Below are positions 1-6,468 of a DNA stretch of 11,994 bases, in pieces (within the stretch, counting starts at the first letter, position 1; the number at the start of each line of letters is the position of its first letter). The position numbers and the translations under genes were made by a program. This DNA is from Clostridia bacterium (GTDB lineage Bacteria; Bacillota; Clostridia; Oscillospirales; CAG-272), in contig JAFQPC010000017.1 of assembly GCA_017411935.1 (NCBI GenBank), forward strand, positions 1 to 11,994, written 5' to 3'. Under the pieces are notes generated by a model that saw only the letters and a program-made list of their open reading frames with translations, was not told where the DNA came from and made no database searches.

Positions 1-55
1 CCCCTCCGTCACGGCTGCGCCATGCCACCTCCCCTTACACAGGGGAGGCTTTTTT
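1..55 (-). repeat. Two-hairpin repeat module A, cut by the window edge
   Basis: On the minus strand this reads as an outer hairpin (seven-base arms at 28-34 and 42-48), then a GC-rich inner hairpin near 10-23 and a GACGGAGGG tail. The same arrangement occurs twice more at 63-197, so it is one copy of a repeat family; its other half would lie left of the window. Read on the plus strand, the outer stem is followed by six Ts at 50-55 and would also work as an intrinsic terminator for a plus-strand gene to the left. The repeat identity comes from comparison inside this window only. Confidence 0.6.
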
Positions 56-62
56 CACATAT

Positions 63-197
63 ACTAAAGGCTTCCTTGTGTAAAGGGAGCTGTCACCGCA
101 GGTGACTGAGGGATTGTTTTAAGATATAATGCTGCTCTTACAATCCCTCCGTCTCGCTTACGCGAGCCACCTCACTTTGCACAAGGGAGGCTTTAGT
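63..197. repeat. MITE-like inverted-repeat element (modules B and C)
   Basis: Two head-to-head copies of a repeat module form a near-palindrome of about 135 bp. The termini are inverted repeats (ACTAAAGGCTTCC at 63-75 against GGGAGGCTTTAGT at 185-197, one mismatch), and the inner boundaries also match (AGGGATTG at 109-116 against CAATCCCT at 141-148). About 24 bp of AT-rich unique sequence lies between. Each arm has an outer hairpin and a different inner hairpin: GTCACC/GGTGAC at 92-106 and CTCGC/GCGAG at 153-166. There is no coding sequence and no clear target-site duplication. It is either a non-autonomous mobile element or an intergenic palindromic repeat of the REP/BIME kind. Confidence 0.65.
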
Positions 198-199
198 TA

Positions 200-238
200 A
201 AGAAAAACACCACCAAAGAAACTCCTTGGTGGTGTTTG
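200..238 (-). terminator. Intrinsic terminator downstream of the CDF gene
   Basis: A perfect 12-bp stem (205-216 with 226-237) encloses a 9-nt loop. On the minus strand the stem ends in a T-rich run (TTTTTCTTT). It lies about 45 bp past the CDF stop codon, so it probably ends the MBOAT-CDF transcript. The neighbouring repeat element starts immediately beyond it. Confidence 0.8.
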
Positions 239-283
239 TGTTTTCTCCGCGAAGAATGCAGAGCGGATTGCGACCTTTCTTTT

Positions 284-1444
284 TTATTGTCTGTCCACGG
301 TAATCACGGCAAAATAGTTGGGGTCAAGCTCCGAGAGACGCAGGCTGATGGCGCGCTTGATCTCGTCGTCGGAATCCTTGATCTCAAAGGGAACCGAGAC
401 GTCGAAGATCAGATTCGAGTGCGTTTTTCCCTCGACAAAGCGGAAATCGTGAATGCCGAGCCGCTCGTCGATCCCCTGCACCGCCTCGCGCACGGTATCA
501 CGAAGCGCGCTAACGCGTTCATCGTCGGTGACGATGGGATCCATATGTACCGTCGCACGCACGCTCATTTCCTGCCACAGCCGACGCTCGACGGTATCAA
601 TCACGTCGTGGGTAATAAAAGCGTTCACCGAACCGTCGACCTCTGCGTGGAACGACGCGATCGTATTGCCCGGTCCGTAGTTGTGCACGACCATATCGTG
701 AATGCCGAGCACCTCGGGATATTCCTTGGTGATCGCCACAATGCCCTCGACCACCTCGGGCTCGGGCGCGCTTCCGAGGATCGAATTTTTCGTATCGTTC
801 AGAATACGGATACCCGCGACAAAGATGAGCGAGCCGACGGCAATTCCCATATAAGCGTCGGTATAAATCCCCGTAAAATGCGCGATCAGAACGGCAACGA
901 GCACCGCCGCCGTCGCAACGGCATCCGAAAGGCTATCGGTTGCCGTCGCGCGAATGACCGACGAGCCGATGCGCTTTCCGATGGTTCGGTTAAAGATGGC
1001 AAGCCAAAGCTTCACGACGACCGACACCGAAAGCACGATGATCGTAAGAAGCGACACCTCGGTCTCTTGAGGGTTGAAAATTTTTGCAATGGAGTCCTTC
1101 AAAAGCTCAAATCCGACGAGCAGGATCAGAAAAGAAACGATCATCGACGCGACGTATTCGATTCGTGCGTGACCGAACGGGTGGTCGCGGTCAGCAGGCT
1201 TTGCCGACATCTTAAAGCTGATGAGCGAGACGACCTGTGAGCCCGCGTCCGAAAGGTTGTTCAGACCGTCTGCCGTGACCGAGATCGCGCCCGAAAGAAC
1301 TCCCGCGAGCAGCTTGAAAAAGGACAGGAGCAGATTCACCAGAATTCCCACGACGCTTGCCAGCGTTCCATAAGCGCGACGCACCTCGGGACGTTTGATA
1401 TCGTCGCCATTTTTAATAAAAAGCTTACACAAAAGAGTTGTCAT
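284..1444 (-). CDS. Cation diffusion facilitator family transporter, probably a Mn(II)-type exporter
   Basis: This is an inner-membrane metal/proton antiporter of the CDF family. With the preferred start it has 386 residues. About six membrane segments fill residues 25-220. The second carries N62 and D66 (in ADGLNNLSD) and the fifth carries D170 and D174 (in TDSLSD). This ND-DD metal site, as I recall it from pneumococcal MntE, suggests manganese rather than the HD-HD site of zinc CDFs; the metal is therefore an inference. The DHPFGHARIEY family signature lies at 87-97. The cytosolic part is longer than in YiiP-like proteins and seems to contain two copies of the dimerisation domain (LGIHD at 246-250 and 329-333). 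I chose ATG at 1444 because GGAG sits six bases upstream; the in-frame ATG at 1462 has no ribosome binding site. The gene follows the MBOAT gene closely and probably shares its transcript. Confidence 0.9.
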   Translation of the reverse strand: MTTLLCKLFIKNGDDIKRPEVRRAYGTLASVVGILVNLLLSFFKLLAGVLSGAISVTADGLNNLSDAGSQVVSLISFKMSAKPADRDHPFGHARIEYVASMIVSFLILLVGFELLKDSIAKIFNPQETEVSLLTIIVLSVSVVVKLWLAIFNRTIGKRIGSSVIRATATDSLSDAVATAAVLVAVLIAHFTGIYTDAYMGIAVGSLIFVAGIRILNDTKNSILGSAPEPEVVEGIVAITKEYPEVLGIHDMVVHNYGPGNTIASFHAEVDGSVNAFITHDVIDTVERRLWQEMSVRATVHMDPIVTDDERVSALRDTVREAVQGIDERLGIHDFRFVEGKTHSNLIFDVSVPFEIKDSDDEIKRAISLRLSELDPNYFAVITVDRQ

Positions 1445-1460
1445 ATCGTTCTCCGTAAAC

Positions 1461-1486
1461 ATTAAAATCGAAAATTAAAATCGAAA
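1461..1486. repeat. Perfect 13-bp tandem duplication at the MBOAT/CDF junction
   Basis: ATTAAAATCGAAA occurs twice in a row (1461-1473 and 1474-1486). The right copy includes the last codons and the TAA stop of the MBOAT gene; the left copy is the spacer in front of the CDF gene and supplies the weak upstream ATG at 1462. It looks like a local slippage duplication of the gene end. Confidence 0.85.
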
Positions 1487-2875
1487 ATATAGAAAGGGAT
1501 TATATCCCGAATCGACAAGATACGCCGTACAAACAAGGAGCGATGCCACGCAAAGAAGTGCGCGTGCCACGCCCGCAAGCGACGGGTGATCCTCTGCCAG
1601 TCGATAAAACAACTTTCTCGGCAGAGGTGTTGCCCCGATTGCCATCGTGCCAAGGAGCGGTAGAAAGCGAACGAGTTCGTAAAATACGATACCGTCCGAA
1701 AAAGAGACGCACCCCACGCCGACGAGCGCTCCGCCAAGCGAGAGACCGTCAAGCGCACGCGTGCCGTCCGATGCGAAGATCAACCAGCCGAGCAAAATAA
1801 AAAACAGCGCATAGGCGTGCCGCAAGAGTGACGGTGCGCTCTCGAGGCGTTTGCCCCAAACGAATTTTTCAAGAGCCAGCAGGACGAAAAAATACACGCC
1901 CCACAAAAGAAAATTCCATGCCGCGCCGTGCCAAAGTCCCGTGAGTGCCCACGTAATGAGGAGATTGAGCAAGGTTCTCCCCCTGCCCCGACGGTTTCCG
2001 CCGAGCGGAATATAGACGTACTCGCGAAACCACGACGAGAGCGTGATATGCCACCGCCGCCAGAACTCGGTAATACTGCGCGAAACGTAAGGATACCGAA
2101 AATTCCTTGGAAACTCAAAGCCGAAGATGCGCCCAAGCCCCACCGCCATATCCGAATATCCCGAAAAGTCAAAATAGATCTGCGCCGCAAAAAGCACCAG
2201 CCAGAGCCACGCCCCAAGCACCGTTCTCAGGGTCGGTTCGGAGAGGCGAAAAAGCAGTTCCTCGCAAAGCTCGCCTGCCGCGTTGGCAAGCAGAACTTTT
2301 TTGGCAAGTCCCACGCAAAAAATGGAAATTCCGTCGGCAATACGGGCAAGCGGATGCTTTCGGTGCTTCAATTGTGCTTCTATTTCGGAATACCGAACGA
2401 TCGGTCCTGCGATCAGCTGCGGAAAGAGCGTCACGTACGTGCCGAAGCTGACGGCATTTTTCTGTGCCGCCACCTCGCGTCTTGCCACGTCGATGACGTA
2501 GGAAATCGCTTGAAAGGTATAAAAGGAAATTCCGATCGGAAGTGAAAGTCCGAGGGTAGGAAGTCCTACCGTGCTCGCAAAAAAATCGTAGTATTTAAAG
2601 AACCCGAGCAGTAAAAGATTGACAGCTACCGCCGTGACGAGCAAGCTCTTCGGAGATCCGCCACGGCGGATCTTTCTTTCTATGGCAAGTCCGAACAGAT
2701 AATCCGTTCCGATCGTAAAGATCATCAGGAACAGATAGATCGGCTCGCCAAAACCGTAAAAGATCAGGCTGACGACCAGCAGTACCGCATTCCGCGCCAT
2801 CGGCGGCGCGATAAAATACAGCAGCAGCGTGATCGGCAAAAACAGATAGAGAAATTCCAGCGACGAAAAAAGCAT
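1475..2875 (-). CDS. MBOAT family membrane-bound O-acyltransferase (AlgI/DltB-like)
   Basis: This polytopic membrane enzyme, 466 residues, belongs to the AlgI/PatA-like branch of MBOAT proteins, which pass acyl groups (usually acetyl) across the membrane toward a cell-surface glycan or polymer. Visible family motifs are LPIGISFYTFQ (112-122), QLIAGPIVRY (153-162), YFDFSGYSDMAVG (234-246), FWRRWHITLSSWFREY (271-286) and LTGLWHGAAWNF (311-322). H316 fits the invariant MBOAT histidine and H276 is the second conserved one. The length is normal and both ends are intact. An AGAGG ribosome binding site lies six bases upstream of the ATG. Related operons often place an AlgJ/AlgX- or DHHW-type SGNH partner next to the MBOAT; none is present here, so the acceptor cannot be named. 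The CDF gene follows closely and is probably co-transcribed. Confidence 0.92.
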   Translation of the reverse strand: MLFSSLEFLYLFLPITLLLYFIAPPMARNAVLLVVSLIFYGFGEPIYLFLMIFTIGTDYLFGLAIERKIRRGGSPKSLLVTAVAVNLLLLGFFKYYDFFASTVGLPTLGLSLPIGISFYTFQAISYVIDVARREVAAQKNAVSFGTYVTLFPQLIAGPIVRYSEIEAQLKHRKHPLARIADGISIFCVGLAKKVLLANAAGELCEELLFRLSEPTLRTVLGAWLWLVLFAAQIYFDFSGYSDMAVGLGRIFGFEFPRNFRYPYVSRSITEFWRRWHITLSSWFREYVYIPLGGNRRGRGRTLLNLLITWALTGLWHGAAWNFLLWGVYFFVLLALEKFVWGKRLESAPSLLRHAYALFFILLGWLIFASDGTRALDGLSLGGALVGVGCVSFSDGIVFYELVRFLPLLGTMAIGATPLPRKLFYRLAEDHPSLAGVARALLCVASLLVCTAYLVDSGYNPFLYFRF

Positions 2876-2932
2876 TGACTACCTCTTTTGAAATCTAAAA
2901 TATGTAGCCAATCAAAATAAAAATCGCATCCC

Positions 2933-2964
2933 AAACTTGTCGGGACGTAGGGTCCGACAAGTTT
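2933..2964. repeat. Stable intergenic hairpin, possible minus-strand terminator
   Basis: Arms 2933-2946 and 2952-2964 pair over 13 bp with one bulged G and a 5-nt loop. It lies between the PLP lyase gene and the MBOAT gene. On the minus strand a T-rich stretch (GATTTTTATTTT) follows, but only after about seven non-T bases, so termination is possible but not textbook. Confidence 0.55.
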
Positions 2965-3035
2965 GTTCCTCAGAAAGCCGAAGCAGCACAGCCCATACGG
3001 CGACAGTAATCATACTTTTGTGCAGTTTTCTTTTG

Positions 3036-3065
3036 GTTACTTTTCTTTTTTAAAAGAAAAGTAAC
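3036..3065. repeat. Perfect 14-bp palindrome with a 2-base loop, 18 bp past the PLP gene stop
   Basis: GTTACTTTTCTTTT at 3036-3049 is mirrored exactly by AAAAGAAAAGTAAC at 3052-3065. It falls just after the methionine gamma-lyase family stop codon at 3083. It lacks a clean T-tract beyond the stem on either strand, so it is either a weak terminator or 3'-end stabiliser, or one copy of a dispersed palindromic repeat. The bases between it and the 2933-2964 hairpin show nothing else recognisable. Confidence 0.6.
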
Positions 3066-3082
3066 ACGCGTCCCCTTCTACC

Positions 3083-4345
3083 TTACACTAACTTCATCAT
3101 TTCCTTTGCGGCGGAGAGGATACCGATCTTTCCGCTCTCATAGGTCAGTCCGCCTTGGAAGAAGGCGGTATAGGGCGGGCGGAGCGGTCCGTCTGCCGAG
3201 AGCTCGATCGACGAGCCCTGCGTAAACGCGCCTGCCGCCATAATGACCTCGTCGGAATATCCCGGCATTGCCCACGGCTCGGGCGTGACGAACGAATCAA
3301 TGGGCGAGCCTGCCTGAATGCCGCGGCAGAACGCGCAAAGTCCTTCGCGCGAGCCCGTGATGACCGACTGAATGATGTCGTATCTCGGCTCGTTCCATTT
3401 GGGCTCCACGGGAAAACCAAGTCCATCTTCTCCAAAAATATATGCGGCAAGGCAGGCGGTTTTGAGTGCCTGCGCTGTGGTATGGGGGGCATAGAACAGA
3501 CCCTTGAACATCGGCTTATTCTGTCCCATCGACGCACCAACCTCAAGTCCGCAACCCACCGAGGTCAAACGGTAGGACGCAAGTTCAACGGCACGCGCCG
3601 TGCCCGCGATGTAACCGCCCGTTTCCGCCATTCCGCCGCCGGGGTTCTTGATGAGCGAGCCGATGATCATATCGACGCCCACCGCCGTCGGCTCGCGCGT
3701 CTCGGTAAATTCTCCGTAGCAGTTATCGACCACGATATAGGCGTTCGGAGCGAGCTTGCGCACCAGCGGAACGATCTCTCCGATCATTGCGACACTCAGC
3801 GTCTTGCGGTTCAGATATCCTTTCGAGCGCTGAATGAACACGACCTTCACTCGCTCGCCTTCTTCTTTCAGCACACTCGTAATCTTCTCAATATCAAAGC
3901 TTCCGTCCTCGTGGAGATCCGCCTGACGGTATTCCACACCGAAATCGCGCAGAGATCCGTTGCCCGCCTCGCCCGCGTTTCCGATGACCTCGTCGAGCGT
4001 ATCGTAGGGCTTGCCCGCGATCGAAAACAGAATGTCGTTCGGACGGAGCAGACCGAAAAGACCGATGGTCAGTGCCTGCGTTCCGTTGACGATCTGATGA
4101 CGGACAAATGCCGCTTCGGCGTCCATCACGTCCGCCCAGATGCGGTCGAGCGCGTCGCGTCCGCGGTCGTCGTAACCGTAGCCGCTGGTGGGATTGAACA
4201 TTGCCTCATCCACACGATGCTCGCGAAAGGCTTCCATCACCTTTTGCGTATTCTCGAACGCGATGCGGTCGATCTCGGCAAAGCGCTCGGCAAGCGCCGC
4301 TTCCGCCTTTGCCGCAAGGGTCAGTAATTCATTTGAAAATTCCAT
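3083..4345 (-). CDS. Methionine gamma-lyase family protein (YnbB / 'aluminium resistance' family), PLP-dependent
   Basis: This cytosolic fold-type I PLP enzyme has 420 residues, the usual length for this family. The family is annotated as related to cystathionine/methionine gamma-lyases and, historically, as aluminium resistance proteins; its physiological reaction is poorly established. The N-terminal signature SGYGYDDRGRDALD (54-67) is typical. HQIVNGTQAL (83-92) contributes to cofactor binding, VVDNCYGEF (205-213) contains the Asp expected to contact the PLP ring nitrogen (D207), and GSLIKNPGGG (229-238) holds the Schiff-base lysine K233. No key residue is missing. AAAGGAAAG upstream of the ATG is the ribosome binding site. 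The gene starts 15 bp after the third M42 peptidase gene, so it is probably the last gene of that operon. Handling sulfur amino acids released from peptides would fit, but this is inference. Confidence 0.9.
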   Translation of the reverse strand: MEFSNELLTLAAKAEAALAERFAEIDRIAFENTQKVMEAFREHRVDEAMFNPTSGYGYDDRGRDALDRIWADVMDAEAAFVRHQIVNGTQALTIGLFGLLRPNDILFSIAGKPYDTLDEVIGNAGEAGNGSLRDFGVEYRQADLHEDGSFDIEKITSVLKEEGERVKVVFIQRSKGYLNRKTLSVAMIGEIVPLVRKLAPNAYIVVDNCYGEFTETREPTAVGVDMIIGSLIKNPGGGMAETGGYIAGTARAVELASYRLTSVGCGLEVGASMGQNKPMFKGLFYAPHTTAQALKTACLAAYIFGEDGLGFPVEPKWNEPRYDIIQSVITGSREGLCAFCRGIQAGSPIDSFVTPEPWAMPGYSDEVIMAAGAFTQGSSIELSADGPLRPPYTAFFQGGLTYESGKIGILSAAKEMMKLV

Positions 4346-4360
4346 AGTTATTCTTTCCTT

Positions 4361-5368
4361 TTACTTGAGTGTCAATACAAATTGCTCGGCAAGCGATACG
4401 CAAGCCTCAGCGTCGCCAAGATCACAGGTCTCGACCGCCGAATGGATATAGCGGCAAGGGATCGAGAGCGCGCCCGCGCGGCTTCCCGAACCCGAGAGCT
4501 GCATCGGCGCGGTATCGGTTCCGCCATAGAGAAGAATTTCTCTCTGATAGGGGATCTTATGCGTTTCCGCCAAGGAACAAAGCGTTGCTACCACTTCTTC
4601 GTGGCAGATGACCGAGCTATCCTTGATCTTCACGGCAGCTCCCTTTCCAAGCGCGCACGCCATCGGATCAGCCCCCGGGGTATCTCCCGTACCCGTCACG
4701 TCAAAGCAGAGCGAGACGTCAGGTGAGATGCCGAACGCCGCGGGCAGAGCGCCGCGACAACCGACTTCTTCCTGCACCGAGAACACGTAGTAAATATCGC
4801 ACGCCGTCTCGACCGAAGCCAAACGCTCGGCAAGCGACAGAAGGATCGCGCAACCGATGCGGTCGTCGAGCGGTCTGCCGCAGATGCGGTTGCCCGCAAG
4901 GCGGCGCACGCCGCCGCGCACCACGAAAAAGTCGCCAATGGAAACTTTACGCTCAGCGCTCTTTCGGTCTTTCGCACCGATGTCGACGTAAAATTTATCA
5001 ATCGCATACTCCTTGGGTTTGGTCTTGCTCTCGGGCACGATCACTCCCGCCACACGCTTTTCCGAGACCACCTCGGAATATGCGGCGGCAGAAAGAGAGA
5101 TCCCGCCTACGGGCGCGACACGGATCATTCCGTTGTCTTCGATAAAAGTGACAAGAAAGCCGATCTCATCCATATGCGCGCAAAGCATCACTTTTTTTGC
5201 CTTGGCATTCTTTGCCTTTTTGCGTGCGATCAGATTTCCGAGATTGTCGACCGAAACCTCATCGACAAAAGAGGAAATGAGCTCGCGAAGAAGCTCGCGG
5301 ATCGACTCCTCTCTGCCCGAGACCGAGGGGCAAGTGCATAGCTTTTGTAAGGTGGTATATAAGTTCAT
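4361..5368 (-). CDS. M42 family metallopeptidase, third gene of the triplet (most canonical)
   Basis: This is a cytosolic dinuclear-metal aminopeptidase or deblocking aminopeptidase of the FrvX/YsdC/TET type, 335 residues. All expected catalytic elements are present: AHMDEIG with H65 and D67; RPLDDRIGC with bridging Asp D168; SVQEEVGCRG with catalytic E200 and ligand E201; FDVTGTGDTPG with D223; and IHSAVE with H309. The GGTDT loop is at 282-286. Residues about 75-160 form the family's inserted dimerisation/apical domain. M42 proteins usually assemble into hollow tetrahedral dodecamers that trim short peptides. AAGGA precedes the ATG by about eight bases. The start is 14 bp after the preceding paralogue and the stop is 15 bp before the PLP gene, indicating co-transcription. 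Confidence 0.95.
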   Translation of the reverse strand: MNLYTTLQKLCTCPSVSGREESIRELLRELISSFVDEVSVDNLGNLIARKKAKNAKAKKVMLCAHMDEIGFLVTFIEDNGMIRVAPVGGISLSAAAYSEVVSEKRVAGVIVPESKTKPKEYAIDKFYVDIGAKDRKSAERKVSIGDFFVVRGGVRRLAGNRICGRPLDDRIGCAILLSLAERLASVETACDIYYVFSVQEEVGCRGALPAAFGISPDVSLCFDVTGTGDTPGADPMACALGKGAAVKIKDSSVICHEEVVATLCSLAETHKIPYQREILLYGGTDTAPMQLSGSGSRAGALSIPCRYIHSAVETCDLGDAEACVSLAEQFVLTLK

Positions 5369-5382
5369 TTTTTCGTCCTTTC

Positions 5383-6468
5383 TTACGAAGTTTCCGTATC
5401 CATCGCGCGGAGCATTGCTTCGACGAGGCTTGTCACCGAGTGATAATCCTCGACGCTCGCCACGCAGGCAGGGGAATGCAGATAGCGCGTGGGAACCGAG
5501 AGTGCCAGCGTACGGACACCGACGCCGCTCTTATGAATCGAGCCCGCGTCGTTGCCGCCCGAGACGTATTGTTTGATCTGCACGGGAATGTCCCGCTCTT
5601 TTGCCGTCGCCCGCGCAAAATTCAAAAACTCGCGGTCGTAGACGGTCGAACGGTCCATGACCGACAGCGCGCCGCCTTTTCCAAGCGCCGCCACTCGTTT
5701 GGCGGGCTCGGTCTCGGGCAGATCGGCAACTGCCGTGGTCTCGAGCACGATCGCAAGCTCGGGAGCAATTCGCTGAGCTACGACCTTGGCGCCCGAAAGT
5801 CCGATCTCCTCACGCACGGTAAAACAAAAATACAGATCGAGGTCAGCCGTCGGACGCTCGCGTACGAGCGCTGACATCACCGAAAGCATCGCGGCGCATC
5901 CCATACGGTCGTCGAGCGCCTTACTTTTCACAAAGGCTCCGTCCTTCCCAAAGCGGTAAAATTCCGAATCAAAAACACCAACGCTTCCCACCGACAGAAC
6001 CTGTTCGGCTTCGGCGCGGTCCTTTGCGCCGATATCAATGAAAAGCTTTGAGATAGGGGTCGGTTTATTGCGGTCTTTCTTTTCTTTGTGATGAATTGCC
6101 TTAGAGGCGATCAACCCTGAAATACGGTGGCTCTCGTCTCCGAGCAATACCTTTCTTCCCTCGAGCACCGAGACGTCGATGCCGCCCACGGTGTCAAAGC
6201 GAAGAAGACCGTCCTCACAGATCTCACTCACCATCACGCCGACCTCGTCCATATGCGCCGAGATCATCACGCGGCGGCGGTTTTCCGAAGAAAGATCCCC
6301 CGTACGAATGAGCGCCGTGAGATTTCCCATACGGTCGCGCGTAAAGGAATCGCAAAGTGCGGGAAGCGCACGTTCGATCGCATCGGCGACTTCCCCCTCA
6401 CAGCCCGAAGGACCAAAAAGAAGTGACAGCTCTCGAAGCAGCGTCAGATCGTTATCATACGTTCTCAT
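5383..6468 (-). CDS. M42 family metallopeptidase, second gene of the triplet
   Basis: This second M42 paralogue has 361 residues. Metal-site elements: AHMDEVG (H72, D74), KALDDRMGC (D186), TVREEIGLSG (E220/E221) and YLHSP (H331). Where the third copy has an Asp ligand (FDVTG), this one has Glu, E243 in VLETT, as in the branch of the family that uses Glu there. GGNDAG lies at 304-309. An insertion around 115-135 rich in Lys and His (IHHKEKKDRNK) is longer than in the third copy. The ATG overlaps the previous gene's TGA stop in an ATGA junction and is preceded by GAGGAG about eight bases upstream, so translational coupling is likely. Substrate preference cannot be read from the sequence. Confidence 0.94.
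   Translation of the reverse strand: MRTYDNDLTLLRELSLLFGPSGCEGEVADAIERALPALCDSFTRDRMGNLTALIRTGDLSSENRRRVMISAHMDEVGVMVSEICEDGLLRFDTVGGIDVSVLEGRKVLLGDESHRISGLIASKAIHHKEKKDRNKPTPISKLFIDIGAKDRAEAEQVLSVGSVGVFDSEFYRFGKDGAFVKSKALDDRMGCAAMLSVMSALVRERPTADLDLYFCFTVREEIGLSGAKVVAQRIAPELAIVLETTAVADLPETEPAKRVAALGKGGALSVMDRSTVYDREFLNFARATAKERDIPVQIKQYVSGGNDAGSIHKSGVGVRTLALSVPTRYLHSPACVASVEDYHSVTSLVEAMLRAMDTETS

Noticed and set aside
1..197. CRISPR-like array or small RNA gene in the repeats
   Set aside because: Only three imperfect copies occur, in alternating orientation and without regular spacers, and I see no promoter that would support an independent RNA gene.
2876..3082. A promoter for the MBOAT-CDF unit
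   Set aside because: The best -10-like box (TATTTT) lacks a reasonable -35 element at 16-18 bp, so I could not support a specific call.
3155..4327. A 390-codon plus-strand open frame opposite the PLP lyase gene
   Set aside because: The composition is rich in Arg and His with no domain, and it mirrors a well-conserved minus-strand gene, so it is a shadow.
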